Source of the DNA: an uncultured Pelagibacteraceae bacterium
GTDB lineage: Bacteria > Pseudomonadota > Alphaproteobacteria > Pelagibacterales > Pelagibacteraceae
Length of the DNA: 64,000 nucleotides
Reading direction: 5' to 3'
NCBI GenBank assembly: GCA_902570425.1
Contig: CACFYB010000001.1
Coordinates: forward strand, 1 to 64,000
The translations under genes were made by a program, and so were the position numbers. The stretch's first letter is position 1. Each line of letters starts with the position of its first letter. The notes under the pieces were generated by a model. That model was not told the DNA's origin. It was given only the letters and a program-made list of their open reading frames with translations, and made no database searches. Positions 8,469 through 17,843 of the stretch are shown here, one piece after another.

Positions 8469-9115
8469 CTTCTCTGTCCAAAAATTTTCGATCCAATTCT
8501 CAAAAAAGTAGAGCCATTTTTTGATGCAATTTCATAATCATTGGACATCCCCATACTTAACTCACTAATACCCAGTTTTGTTGCAAGATTTTTTAATTCC
8601 ATGAAAAATTTTTCTGGTGGAATATTTTGTGGTGGTAAACACATAAGTCCAACTATATTCAAATCTAAATTAAATGAACATTCATAATAAAAGTTATCTA
8701 ATTGTTTTAAATCAATTCCACTTTTTTGTCTTTCTTCACCTAAATTTACTTGAATAAAAATTTTGATCTTTTTGTTTTGTTTAATTTGCTCATTCGAGAT
8801 CTTCTCAGCTAATTTAAGACTATCTAAAGAGTGTAAATAATCAAATAATGGTATTAAAAACTTTACTTTATTTGTTTGCATTTTTCCAAGCATGTGTAAT
8901 TCCACATCATAAAATTTTTTTTTCATTTCTGACCATTTTTCAACAGCTTCTTGTATCTTATTCTCTCCGAAGTTTTTGTGACCATACTCCAATAAAGGTA
9001 TGATATCTTTATTAGAGAAAGTTTTGCTAACAGCAATTATTTTAGGAATTTTGTTTTTATTTAAAAATTTTAATTTGTTTTGGATATCGATTAAGTTATT
9101 AACTGACTTATGCAT
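8465..9115 (-). CDS. YggS-family pyridoxal-phosphate homeostasis protein
   Basis: PLP-binding alanine-racemase-fold protein that buffers vitamin B6. It is 216 residues, close to the family size of about 230. IIAVSKTFS (26-34) holds the PLP Schiff-base Lys31. FGENKIQEAVEKW is the second family signature. HMLGKMQTNKVK is the counterpart of the HxIGxLQxNK motif. The C-terminus has LSMGMSNDYEIA, FLRIG and a final FGQR. The ATG abuts the oppositely directed ThiE-like start in the palindrome ATGCAT, so the two coding regions share no spacer. Confidence 0.93.
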   Translation of the reverse strand: MHKSVNNLIDIQNKLKFLNKNKIPKIIAVSKTFSNKDIIPLLEYGHKNFGENKIQEAVEKWSEMKKKFYDVELHMLGKMQTNKVKFLIPLFDYLHSLDSLKLAEKISNEQIKQNKKIKIFIQVNLGEERQKSGIDLKQLDNFYYECSFNLDLNIVGLMCLPPQNIPPEKFFMELKNLATKLGISELSMGMSNDYEIASKNGSTFLRIGSKIFGQRS

Positions 9116-9643
9116 AAAAATTCATTAGAATTATTTTGTTATATCGACACTTTTGAAAATACATTAATTAATAAATTATCAAAAGCAACGTCTGTAATAT
9201 ATAGGAATTATAAGAAAGATTTAAATATTAATGAAATTATTAAGATCAAAAAAGCCTGTAATATACGAGGCATAAAATTTTATCTTAGCAATAACATTAA
9301 ACTTGCTATTAAGTTAAACCTAGATGGAGCATATATTCCATCATTTAATAAAGAATTAAATCTTAATTGTTATAATTTTAAGCAAAAATTTAAGTTACTA
9401 GGATCTGCACATAATATAAAAGAAATAAGATTAAAAGAACTGCAAAATGTTGATTGTATTTTTTTATCCCCTTTATTTTCTTCACAAAAAAACAAAAGAG
9501 GTTTAGGTATATATAAATTTTTAAATTTAATGAAAAAAACCAAAAAAAAAGTGGTTTGTTTAGGTGGTATTAAAAACAAAAATCTTAAAATAATCAAACT
9601 ATTAAAATGTCATGGTATGGCTTCAATTTCTTTTTTTAAATAA
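9110..9643 (+). CDS. ThiE/TenI-like thiamine phosphate synthase-family protein
   Basis: 177 residues, shorter than catalytic ThiE (about 210). It has a TIM-barrel phosphate-binding pattern: KFYLSNNIKLAIKLNLDGAY, LLGSAHNIKEI, then VDCIFLSPLFSSQKNKRGLG and KVVCLGGIKNKN. The GSAHN and SPxF segments match the thiamine phosphate synthase/TenI family. The GGI near the C-terminus is the phosphate loop. Shortness and missing N-terminal residues leave open whether it makes thiamine phosphate or is a TenI-like relative. The ATG lies within ATGCAT shared with yggS. The TAA overlaps the next start (TAATG). Confidence 0.75.
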   Translation: MHKNSLELFCYIDTFENTLINKLSKATSVIYRNYKKDLNINEIIKIKKACNIRGIKFYLSNNIKLAIKLNLDGAYIPSFNKELNLNCYNFKQKFKLLGSAHNIKEIRLKELQNVDCIFLSPLFSSQKNKRGLGIYKFLNLMKKTKKKVVCLGGIKNKNLKIIKLLKCHGMASISFFK

Positions 9644-11193
9644 TGATAAAAAAAATAGATATATCACACATAAAAAATGAGTATAAAAAGATTCAAAATT
9701 TTTTTTTAGTGGGTAACTATGAAAAAGTAATAGAAAAAACCAAAGTTCTTCTCAAAAAGGATCCATCACAAACTACTTTTTATAACTTAATTGGTCTCTC
9801 ATATAAACAATTGAAGAATTTTGAATTGGCAGAAAAAACTTTTAATTCTGGGCTTAAAGTAAATTCAAGATCAATAAGTATTCTATGTAATTTAGGAGCA
9901 CTTTATAGAAATTGGGAAAGATTTGAAATGGCTGAAGAAATTTTCAAAAGGGCATTAGAGATCAATCCAAAAGATCTTAATGTTTTAGTTAATTATGCAA
10001 ATTTAAAAAGAGACTTAAATCAAATGGAAGAGTCACTAAAATTCTATGAAGCAGGATATAATTTAAATCAAAATCATGAAACTTTATTAATTAATTATGC
10101 TGGAGCTTTTCAAGTAATTGGTGATTTCGAAAAATCTAAAGAAATTTTAAGAATTCTTCATGAAAAATATCCAAATAATATTGTGGCTCACAAAATGTAC
10201 AGTGGATCAAATTTTTATTCAGAAAATGACCCTCACCAAAAATTAATGATTGAAAAAACAAAAGATACAAATTTATCAGATGAAAATAAATCAACCTTAT
10301 TTTTTGCAATAGCAAAATCGTTTTCAGACCAAAAGAATTATGAAAAATCTGCAGAGTATTTTATTAAAGCTAATGAAGAAAAATTTAAGACAATTAAAAA
10401 TTACACAATAGATGATGAAATAAAATTATTTAAAAAAATTAAAAATATATTTAAAGAATATGAATTTGATAAACATATATCTAAAAATAAACCAGAGCTA
10501 ATATTTATCGTCGGCCTACCAAGGTCAGGAACTACATTAACACATCAAATAATTTCATCTCATTCTGGAGTGTTTGGAGCAGGTGAATTATCTATACTTA
10601 GATCCTCTTTTTTAGATCAGATTAATAAGACAAAGTTTGTTGAGGAAATACTTCAAAAAAAAAATGATTTTCCAAAAAAGTTAGCTGAAAATATCTTAAG
10701 CAAATATCAATATTATAATAAAAAATCAATAATTCTTGATAAAGCGCCCCTCAACTTTCTGTGGACAGGTTTTATTAAAATTCTTTTTCCTAATGCAAAA
10801 ATAATTCATTGTAAAAGAAACTTAAAAGATACAGCTTTATCGATTTATAAAAATGTTTTTGATGCTTCCTCTTTATCATGGACTTATGATCAGAATACTC
10901 TTTTACAATTTATTGATATGTACAAAGATATGATGAATTTTTGGAGTGAGAAAATTCCAAATTATATTTATGAATGCAATTATGAAACTTTAGTTAGTGA
11001 TAAAAACAGTGAAACAAAAAAATTAATAGATTTTTGTAATTTAGAATGGGAAGAAAATTGTATAGATCACACGAAAAATAAAACTGGAATTAAAACTGTC
11101 AGTCTTGCCCAAGCGAGAAAACCTGTTTATAAAACGTCAGTAGACTTGAACAAGAATTATAATCAATATTTAAAATTTTTAGAAAAATTTTGA
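9643..11193 (+). CDS. Tetratricopeptide-repeat protein with C-terminal sulfotransferase domain
   Basis: 516 residues in two parts. Residues 1 to about 230 are tetratricopeptide repeats (FYNLIGLSYKQLKNFELAEK, ILCNLGALYRNWERFEMAEE, VLVNYANLKRDLNQMEESLK). From about 285 there is a PAPS-dependent sulfotransferase domain, opening with VGLPRSGTTLTHQII (5'-phosphosulfate loop) and containing KIIHCKRNLKDTALSIYKN (3'-phosphate contact). The TPR plus sulfotransferase architecture is common in marine alphaproteobacteria. The acceptor (glycan, lipid or protein) is not known. A strong two-way terminator follows. It starts by TAATG from the ThiE-like gene, though a functional link is not evident. Confidence 0.88.
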   Translation: MIKKIDISHIKNEYKKIQNFFLVGNYEKVIEKTKVLLKKDPSQTTFYNLIGLSYKQLKNFELAEKTFNSGLKVNSRSISILCNLGALYRNWERFEMAEEIFKRALEINPKDLNVLVNYANLKRDLNQMEESLKFYEAGYNLNQNHETLLINYAGAFQVIGDFEKSKEILRILHEKYPNNIVAHKMYSGSNFYSENDPHQKLMIEKTKDTNLSDENKSTLFFAIAKSFSDQKNYEKSAEYFIKANEEKFKTIKNYTIDDEIKLFKKIKNIFKEYEFDKHISKNKPELIFIVGLPRSGTTLTHQIISSHSGVFGAGELSILRSSFLDQINKTKFVEEILQKKNDFPKKLAENILSKYQYYNKKSIILDKAPLNFLWTGFIKILFPNAKIIHCKRNLKDTALSIYKNVFDASSLSWTYDQNTLLQFIDMYKDMMNFWSEKIPNYIYECNYETLVSDKNSETKKLIDFCNLEWEENCIDHTKNKTGIKTVSLAQARKPVYKTSVDLNKNYNQYLKFLEKF

Positions 11194-11200
11194 ATAAAAA

Positions 11201-11231
11201 AAGGCCCTATAAAAAATATAGGGCCTTTTTG
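11201..11231. terminator. Bidirectional intrinsic terminator between the TPR-sulfotransferase and porin genes
   Basis: An 11-base-pair hairpin: AAGGCCCTATA (11201-11211), a five-A loop, TATAGGGCCTT (11217-11227), preceded by an A run and followed by T's. It reads as a terminator on both strands and separates the two convergent genes ending at 11193 and 11257. It is one of only two GC-rich hairpin terminators seen in the window. Confidence 0.9.
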
Positions 11232-11256
11232 AATTTAAGCTTCAGCTTCTATGCAA

Positions 11257-12240
11257 TTAAAATGCAAAAGAAACAGAAATTTCTGTATGTTCTGAAACGT
11301 TATCAGTTTGGTTAGCAATGTTTGTAGCTTCGTTGCTGTGAGCAGCAATTGAAATTCCACCCATTGAGTAACCTACTGACATACCTTCAACTTCTTGGTC
11401 ATTAGCTGAACCTTCAGCTTCTGTATCTCTTTCACCATATGAAATTGATAAGTTGTCATTTACTGCAAATACGATACCGAATGCATCAGTTTCTAAATCG
11501 TTAGAACCTGTTGCTGCGAAATCGATTTCAGAATGTTGGTAACCAAAAGTTAATGGTCCGAATGCATATGTGAAACCATATGTATCATGATCATCTTCTT
11601 GAGTTGCAGTTCCTTTATCACCTGTTCCAACGAATACTGATAAGCCGTCCATTGGAGTAGCTTGTACAGCTATTGAAGTAGAACTTTTACTTCCACCAGC
11701 ACCTGAGTTAGCACCATCATCATTGTTACTTCCAAAAGTGTTTGGTGAATAACCAACGTTTACTGTAGCCATATCCATAGAGTACGTGTAGTTAAAACCA
11801 CTTGTACCACTATCAACTATACCTACTAACGCTTCGTTAGATGCAGCTTCAGTGTCGATACCATTAGTTACTTCTTCTTCAGCTGTTGGCATTAAGTCAT
11901 CGATTTTACCGATACCTACATCACCAGAGTCTTCTTGGTAAGTTAATTTACCCATATCACCCATATCATAAGTCAATACAGTTGATGTAAGTGAACCAGT
12001 AGTTGCTATCACTTGTGCCCAAGAAACTGTGTGACCATTATCTAGTTCACCGCTTCCTTTCATTGATACTGATTTTTGTAAACCAAATCTTGTACCATCG
12101 TGTGCAACGTCTTCATTTCCTGTGTCTGCTGTGTATGTCATTTTCGCACCACCAGAAACTGATAGTTCACCAGCTTGTGCTGAAAATGCTACAAGAGAAC
12201 CAGCTAGAGCTGAAAGCCCTACTTTTTTTAAGTTATCCAT
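11257..12240 (-). CDS. Outer-membrane porin
   Basis: 327 residues with a signal peptide (1-23, cleavage after AFSAQA, mature start GELSVSG). The mature part is an acidic, glycine/threonine-rich series of alternating beta strands and ends in phenylalanine (ISVSFAF), the usual barrel-assembly signal. This is the general diffusion porin type of SAR11-like bacteria. A strong ribosome binding site, AAGGAG (positions 12246-12251), lies 5 bases before the ATG. Codons are noticeably less A/T-biased than in neighbours, consistent with high expression. It is monocistronic by position, with a hairpin terminator just after the stop. Lysine is scarce in the barrel in contrast to most proteins here. Confidence 0.93.
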   Translation of the reverse strand: MDNLKKVGLSALAGSLVAFSAQAGELSVSGGAKMTYTADTGNEDVAHDGTRFGLQKSVSMKGSGELDNGHTVSWAQVIATTGSLTSTVLTYDMGDMGKLTYQEDSGDVGIGKIDDLMPTAEEEVTNGIDTEAASNEALVGIVDSGTSGFNYTYSMDMATVNVGYSPNTFGSNNDDGANSGAGGSKSSTSIAVQATPMDGLSVFVGTGDKGTATQEDDHDTYGFTYAFGPLTFGYQHSEIDFAATGSNDLETDAFGIVFAVNDNLSISYGERDTEAEGSANDQEVEGMSVGYSMGGISIAAHSNEATNIANQTDNVSEHTEISVSFAF

Positions 12241-12304
12241 ATTTTCTCCTTGTATTTATTATTAATATTAATAACTCCGCATAATTAGCATAATTTAATT
12301 TTCT

Positions 12305-12333
12305 TTGACTGGAATCCCTATTTTTATTATCAT
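12305..12333 (+). promoter_or_regulatory. Candidate sigma-70 promoter upstream of the DUF3576 lipoprotein gene
   Basis: TTGACT (12305-12310), a 17-base spacer, then TATCAT (12328-12333) on the plus strand. This is five of six matches in each half with ideal spacing. The gene start is at 12430, leaving a leader of about 90 bases. The same 189-base gap must also hold the porin promoter on the other strand, which I could not pinpoint. Confidence 0.5.
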
Positions 12334-12429
12334 TTAATTGAAATTTGTTGCATAAATGTCACACAATTAATTCTTTTTTTCAGGCTATTTAGTGGTAATT
12401 AAGCTTAATTTTAATAATGTCACCTACTA

Positions 12430-12999
12430 ATGATATTTGATAAGAAATACTCTAAAAAACTGCAAATTTTACTTACAAGTCTCTTAATTTTTTTAATTTC
12501 AGGGTGTGGAATTTACAAACCAGTTGATGCTAGAAAAGTTGACCCAAATGTAAAAAAAAGAGTTGAAAAAAATATCCAAGAAGGAAGAGGTTATAGATTA
12601 TTTGGTGGTAAGCAAAAAGGTGGTGGTACATTTGAGTTTGCAACATCGAACGAAATGTGGAGAGCCTCTTTAAGCCTTTTAGATTTTACTCCTTTAAGCA
12701 ATGTTGATTATTCAGGCGGAATCATTATTACAGACTGGTTTTCAGACAATAATTCTACAATTGACGAACATTTGAAAATACAAATAAAGTTTCTATCAAA
12801 TGAAATAAGATCTGATGGAATTGATGTGGCTGTTTTTAAGAAAAAATGCGATAACTCAAATAAATGCCAAACATCGAAAATTCAATCTACTTTAGCTAGA
12901 GAAATTAAATTAGAAATCCTTAAAGAAGCCGCAAGATTAAAAGCAGAGGCTCCTTTAGTTGATCCAGATTTTGAGATGCCTAAAATCGATGAACAATAA
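12430..12999 (+). CDS. DUF3576-family lipoprotein
   Basis: 189 residues with a short basic N-terminus, a hydrophobic helix and a lipobox FLISGC placing the lipidated Cys26. The mature part has GRGYRLFGGK, a TFEFATSNEMWRASLSLLDF stretch, GGIIITDWF and KIQIKFLSNEIR, as in the alphaproteobacterial DUF3576 lipoproteins found next to leuS. It is probably anchored in the outer membrane. Function is unknown. It lies 27 bases before leuS, and a leuS-lptE-holA unit follows, so a role in envelope assembly is a reasonable guess from lptE but not shown. Confidence 0.85.
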   Translation: MIFDKKYSKKLQILLTSLLIFLISGCGIYKPVDARKVDPNVKKRVEKNIQEGRGYRLFGGKQKGGGTFEFATSNEMWRASLSLLDFTPLSNVDYSGGIIITDWFSDNNSTIDEHLKIQIKFLSNEIRSDGIDVAVFKKKCDNSNKCQTSKIQSTLAREIKLEILKEAARLKAEAPLVDPDFEMPKIDEQ

Positions 13000-13026
13000 T
13001 TTATTTGCTTATTTAAGCAACATAAA

Positions 13027-15564
13027 ATGGAAAAATATAATTTTAAAATCATAGAAAAAAAGTGGCAAGAACATTGGGAAAAAAATAAAGTCTTTAAAAC
13101 CAAGAGAGAAAAAAATAAAAAAAAGTTTTATTGCCTTGAGATGTTTCCCTACCCGTCGGGTAGAATCCACATGGGTCATGTAAGAAACTACACGATAGGT
13201 GATGTTTTGGCTAGGTTTAAATCCTTACAAGGTTTCAATGTACTTCATCCAATGGGATGGGACTCATTTGGTATGCCCGCGGAAAACGCTGCAAGACAAA
13301 ATGATCTTGACCCAAAAACATGGACAGAAAAAAATATTGCAATAATGAAATCTCAATTAAAAAAATTGGGACTTTCAATTGATTGGGACAGAGAAATTTC
13401 TACTTGTTCCCCTGAATACTATAAACACCAACAGGCATTCTTTTTAGAAATGTTTGATAAAGGACTTGTTTACCGAAAAGAAAATTACGTAAATTGGGAC
13501 CCTATTGATCAAACTGTTCTTGCAAATGAACAAGTTATTGATGGTAAGGGGTGGCGATCTGGTGCTGTGGTTGAAAGAAAAAAACTTAATCAATGGTTTT
13601 TTAATATTACAAAATTTTCAGAGGAATTATTAAATAATTTAGACAAGCTTAATGAATGGCCAAATAAAGTTAAAATTATGCAAAAAAACTGGATAGGGAA
13701 ATCCTTTGGCTGTGAAATAAAATTTAAAATTGAAGGTAATGAAAAAATTAAAAATGTAGAATGTTACACAACTAGGCCTGATACTCTTTTTGGAATGTCT
13801 TTTCTTGCACTATCAATTGATCATCACATTGCAAAGTTTTATGAAAATGATGAAAAGTTTAAAAAATTTAGAAAGGAATGCTCTAAAACTGGTACCACTG
13901 AAGAGTCATTAGCTGGTGCTGAAAAAATAGGTTTTAAAACCGATCTTTTAGCTATTAATCCTCTAAACAAAGAAATTAAGGTCCCTGTTTATTTCGCAAA
14001 CTTTGTATTGATGGATTATGGGTTAGGTGCTGTATTTGGTTGTCCAGCTCATGATCAAAGAGACCTAGATTTTGCCAAAAAATATAATTTATCAGTAACG
14101 ACTGTCGTTTCCCCAAATAAAGAAGATAAAGGCTTTAAAGTAAACCAAAAAGCTTATGTCGATAACGGCTACATGATTAATTCATCATTTTTAAACGGAG
14201 TAAAATCACCTGATAAGTCAATCCCTATGGCAATTGAACATTTAGAAAAAAATAATTATGGTAAGAAAAAAATTAACTTTAGACTTAAGGATTGGGGAGT
14301 ATCTAGACAAAGATACTGGGGTTGCCCGATTCCGATTATTTACGATAATAATAATCAACCGAAAAAAATACCAATAGATATGCTTCCTGTTGAACTTCCA
14401 TCAATTGAGAAATTTAAGACCTCTGGTAATCCCCTAGATTTAAATGAAGAATGGAAAAAAGTAATAATTGATGGAAGATCTTATACTCGTGAAACTGATA
14501 CACTAGATACATTCGTTGACTCATCATGGTATTTTTTAAGATTTTGTTCACCACAAAATAAAGATTATGGATTTAGTGAAGAAGATATCAATTACTGGAT
14601 GCCGGTAGACCAATATATTGGTGGTGTTGAACATGCAATTCTACATTTATTATATTCAAGATTTTTTATGAATGCTTTGGCTTATAAAAGTGGCAAAATA
14701 AATATTAAGGAACCCTTTAAGGGTTTATTTACACAAGGCATGGTGTGTCATGAAACTTATCAAGATAAATCAGGCAATTGGATAAGTCCAGACGAGTTAG
14801 TCACAATTAATGGAAAGAAATTTTTAGAAAAAGATAATAATCAAGAAGTAAAAGTAGGTCCCTCTGAGTCTATGTCCAAATCTAAAAAAAACATTATTGA
14901 CCCTGAAAAAATTATTGAGAATTATGGTGCTGATGCTGCGAGACTTTTTATTTTATCAGACAGCCCACCAGAAAAAGATGTGCAGTGGTCAGACGAGGGC
15001 ATAGCGGCATCTTACAAGTTTGTACAAAAATTATGGAATCTCAACATGAAAATTTTAGAAAAAATAAAACAAAATAACCATAATAATGATGACATTGAAC
15101 TTGATAAATTAACCAATCAATTTGTCAATAATGTAACTAATAATTTGAATGACTTTGGATATAACAAAATTATAGCAAATTTTTATGAAATTTTTTCACA
15201 ATTAACAAAAAAAATTGAGAATAATTATTCCAAAAGTTCTTTAATAAAAAATTATGAAAAAATTTTAATTGTTATGATGCCTGTAATTCCTCATTTTGCA
15301 TCAGAAAGTTTAAAATTATTGGGAGTGGAGAAAAAATATGAATGGCCTATAATAGAAAAAAAACTACTAGTAAATGACACAATAAATTATGTGATCCAAA
15401 TCAATGGAAGGAAAAGAAGTCTGATTAAAACAAATCCTAATATAACTGAGGAAAATCTATTAAAATTAGTTAAAAAAGATGAAAATATTAATAAATATTT
15501 AAATAATAAAAATATCAAAAAAAAGATATTTGTACCTAATAAACTGATAAATATCATAATATAA
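13027..15564 (+). CDS. leuS: Leucyl-tRNA synthetase
   Basis: Class I aminoacyl-tRNA synthetase, 845 residues, near the usual 860. The HIGH-type motif is HMGH (48-51) within [15 protein letters not shown]. The CP1 editing domain is present ([12 protein letters not shown], with an HDQRD segment near 340). The KMSKS-type motif appears as SMSKSKKN near 615-621. The C-terminal anticodon and extension domains end in a lysine/asparagine-rich region. The start follows the DUF3576 stop by 27 bases. leuS-lptE-holA is the standard alphaproteobacterial order. Confidence 0.98.
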   Translation: MEKYNFKIIEKKWQEHWEKNKVFKTKREKNKKKFYCLEMFPYPSGRIHMGHVRNYTIGDVLARFKSLQGFNVLHPMGWDSFGMPAENAARQNDLDPKTWTEKNIAIMKSQLKKLGLSIDWDREISTCSPEYYKHQQAFFLEMFDKGLVYRKENYVNWDPIDQTVLANEQVIDGKGWRSGAVVERKKLNQWFFNITKFSEELLNNLDKLNEWPNKVKIMQKNWIGKSFGCEIKFKIEGNEKIKNVECYTTRPDTLFGMSFLALSIDHHIAKFYENDEKFKKFRKECSKTGTTEESLAGAEKIGFKTDLLAINPLNKEIKVPVYFANFVLMDYGLGAVFGCPAHDQRDLDFAKKYNLSVTTVVSPNKEDKGFKVNQKAYVDNGYMINSSFLNGVKSPDKSIPMAIEHLEKNNYGKKKINFRLKDWGVSRQRYWGCPIPIIYDNNNQPKKIPIDMLPVELPSIEKFKTSGNPLDLNEEWKKVIIDGRSYTRETDTLDTFVDSSWYFLRFCSPQNKDYGFSEEDINYWMPVDQYIGGVEHAILHLLYSRFFMNALAYKSGKINIKEPFKGLFTQGMVCHETYQDKSGNWISPDELVTINGKKFLEKDNNQEVKVGPSESMSKSKKNIIDPEKIIENYGADAARLFILSDSPPEKDVQWSDEGIAASYKFVQKLWNLNMKILEKIKQNNHNNDDIELDKLTNQFVNNVTNNLNDFGYNKIIANFYEIFSQLTKKIENNYSKSSLIKNYEKILIVMMPVIPHFASESLKLLGVEKKYEWPIIEKKLLVNDTINYVIQINGRKRSLIKTNPNITEENLLKLVKKDENINKYLNNKNIKKKIFVPNKLINIII

Positions 15565-15571
15565 GTTTCAG

Positions 15572-16030
15572 ATGTTAAAAAAAAAAATCACATTACTTTT
15601 TTTAATCTTTTTTTTAAATAATTGTGGATATACACCGATGTATTCCGTTAACAATAAATCTAATTTTAATTTTACAGAGATAAATATTGAGGGAGATAAT
15701 GAATTAGGAAATTTTTTAGAATCAAACTTAGAGAGGTATAATAGCAATGAAAGTAATAAAGAAATAATTCTAGATATAAATATCAATTACGAAAAATTAT
15801 CACAAACAAAAGATTTGACTGGAACAACGACTGATTATTTATTAGTAGCGGAAGTTACATTTAATGTATTTCAAAACAATAAAGAGAGTGAAATTACGAT
15901 TAAAAAAGATTTTATAATGAAGGATATAGATAAAGAGTTCGAAGAAAGAAACTATGAAAGAACGATTAAACAAAATTTTGCATATTCGATTATTAATAAA
16001 CTTATTTTGAAACTATCTAAAAATAGATGA
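15572..16030 (+). CDS. lptE: LptE-like lipopolysaccharide-assembly lipoprotein
   Basis: 152 residues. It has a hydrophobic signal (KKKITLLFLIFFL) followed by NNCGYTPMYS, the GYTP/GFxP start typical of mature LptE, which plugs the LptD barrel and helps insert lipopolysaccharide. The lipobox LNNC (Cys18) is unusual because asparagine replaces the small residue at -1. The body is a small alpha/beta fold with TEINIEGDNELG and TTTDYLLVAEVTFNVF. The gene is identified mostly by position between leuS and holA plus this N-terminus. The stop overlaps the holA ATG in ATGA. Confidence 0.83.
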   Translation: MLKKKITLLFLIFFLNNCGYTPMYSVNNKSNFNFTEINIEGDNELGNFLESNLERYNSNESNKEIILDININYEKLSQTKDLTGTTTDYLLVAEVTFNVFQNNKESEITIKKDFIMKDIDKEFEERNYERTIKQNFAYSIINKLILKLSKNR

Positions 16031-17004
16031 TATTAAAATCTTTTGAAATTAATAAAATCAATCTAATAACAAATAAAATCATACTTTTTTATGGGAAAAA
16101 TGAGGGATACAAAAATGAGGAAATTAATAAAATAAAAAAAAGATTTGAAACTATTGAAAAATATGATGAAAAAAAAATCTTAGATAATATACAATCTTTT
16201 TATGAGCAACTAACAAATGAATCGCTTTTTGAAAAAGAAAAATTAATAATCATAGATCAGACATCAGATAGAATAATTAATATAATCAAAGATTTATTGG
16301 AAATGACGCTTAAAGACGTTTGGCTTATCTTAAATTCAGGAATTTTAGAAAAAAAATCTAAACTAAGAAATTTATTTGAAAAGGATAAAAAATTGATCTG
16401 TGTCCCATTTTATCCTGACACTAATGAGATCTTATTTAAAATAACACAAAACTTTTTTAAAAAAAATAAAATATTAATCTCAAATGAAAATATTAATTTT
16501 ATTATAAACAAATGCTCGGGAGATAGAGGTTATTTAATTAATGAATTAGAAAAAATCGAACTTTTTTCTTTATCAAAAAGAAATGTTTCAAACGATGAAA
16601 TTTTTAAATTGATAAACCTCACAGAAAATTTTGATATTAATGAATTAATAGATAACTGCTTAGCAAAAAATCATAAAAAAACGCTAAATATTCTTAACGA
16701 AAGCAATTTTTCTAATGAAGAATGTATTATGATTATTAGAATTTTTCTTAATAAATTAAAAAGGATATTAGAATTAACAAAACAATATCAAATCAACCAA
16801 GACTTAAATCTCACAATTAATAACGCAAAACCTCCAATATTTTGGAAAGATAAAGAAATTACCAAAAAACAGATTTGCAGATGGAAATCAAAAGAAATTG
16901 AAAAGTTAATCATAGATATAAATACTATAGAATTACAAATTAAAAAAAACTCATTCAATCCAATTAATTTAGTTTCTGACTTTATTATGGAAAAATCTCT
17001 TTAA
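16027..17004 (+). CDS. holA: DNA polymerase III delta subunit
   Basis: The delta subunit opens the beta clamp within the clamp loader. 325 residues. KIILFYGKNEGYKNEEINKI at the N-terminus replaces the usual FLxYGPDxGL segment. A central KLICVPFYPDTNE matches the family's ACYPDxx region, and SGDRGYLINELEKIELF is the counterpart of the GDxxLLxxELEKL motif. It is very lysine/asparagine/isoleucine-rich and diverged. The ATGA overlap with lptE supports the start. The stop overlaps the parB stop (TTAA at 17001-17004). Confidence 0.88.
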   Translation: MILKSFEINKINLITNKIILFYGKNEGYKNEEINKIKKRFETIEKYDEKKILDNIQSFYEQLTNESLFEKEKLIIIDQTSDRIINIIKDLLEMTLKDVWLILNSGILEKKSKLRNLFEKDKKLICVPFYPDTNEILFKITQNFFKKNKILISNENINFIINKCSGDRGYLINELEKIELFSLSKRNVSNDEIFKLINLTENFDINELIDNCLAKNHKKTLNILNESNFSNEECIMIIRIFLNKLKRILELTKQYQINQDLNLTINNAKPPIFWKDKEITKKQICRWKSKEIEKLIIDINTIELQIKKNSFNPINLVSDFIMEKSL

Positions 17005-17843
17005 TAATTATTTTTTATTACATCTATAAGTTTATTTAATTGGTCTAAATCTAGATATTCAAAAATAATTTTACCTTTATTATTTTTTTTATTTTGAATT
17101 AATACATTTAAACCAATTTTTTGTGATAACATTGTTTCTAAATCATTAATGTTTGAGTCTTTATCATTTTTAAAAAAAGGCTTATTTTTCTTAAAAATTT
17201 TTACCAGTCGCTCTGTTTGTCTTACAGAAAGTTTTTTATCTAGTATCTTATTAGCGACAAACGATGCATTATCTAAACCAACTAAAATTTTTGCATGTCC
17301 AGATGAAATTTTCTCAGAGGAAATCAATTTTAGGACATCCTCAGGCAAATTAAGTAATCTCAAGGAGTTTGTAATATAACTTCTACTTTTACCCACAAAT
17401 TTTGAAACCTTATCTTGGTCATATGAAAATTCATCAATCAATCGTTGATAACCTTTTGCTTCTTCAATGGGATTTAAGTCTTTTCTTTGTATATTTTCAA
17501 TTATCGCAAACTCTAAAGATTTAAGATCATCCGCATCTGTAATAACAACGGGTACCTCGTGTAATCCTACCTTTTGTGCTGCTAACCATCTTCTTTCTCC
17601 GGCGATAATCTCAAATTTGTTTTCGATATTATCTGATTTTCTAACTATTATAGGTTGGATTATTCCTCTTTCTTTTATTGAGCTAGTTAAATCATTCAGC
17701 CCTTCTTCATCAAAAACTTTTCTTGGTTGAAACTTATTTGGTGAAAGATCAGAAATTGGTAATTTATTAGTGTTTTTTTCTACTTTCGTTTCACCAATTA
17801 AAGAAGATAAACCTCTTCCAAGACCTTTCTTTATTTTATTCAT
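17001..17843 (-). CDS. parB: ParB, chromosome-partitioning CTPase/DNA-binding protein
   Basis: Binds parS and spreads along the origin region as a CTP-dependent clamp. 280 residues. It starts MNKIKKGLGRGLSSLIGE (the ParA-interacting N-terminus), then has NKFQPRK, a CTP-binding box with IAGERRWLAAQKVGL, ENIQRKDLNPIEEAKGYQRL, the helix-turn-helix region YDQDKVSKFVGKSRSYITNS and SGHAKIL, and a lysine-rich C-terminal dimerisation domain. It is coupled to parA by TAATG. A parS-like site lies 1.4 kb upstream within rsmG. Confidence 0.97.
   Translation of the reverse strand: MNKIKKGLGRGLSSLIGETKVEKNTNKLPISDLSPNKFQPRKVFDEEGLNDLTSSIKERGIIQPIIVRKSDNIENKFEIIAGERRWLAAQKVGLHEVPVVITDADDLKSLEFAIIENIQRKDLNPIEEAKGYQRLIDEFSYDQDKVSKFVGKSRSYITNSLRLLNLPEDVLKLISSEKISSGHAKILVGLDNASFVANKILDKKLSVRQTERLVKIFKKNKPFFKNDKDSNINDLETMLSQKIGLNVLIQNKKNNKGKIIFEYLDLDQLNKLIDVIKNNY

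Noticed and set aside
12003-12284. Plus-strand frame overlapping the porin start
   Set aside because: It lies antisense to the signal-peptide region and SD of a well-supported porin.
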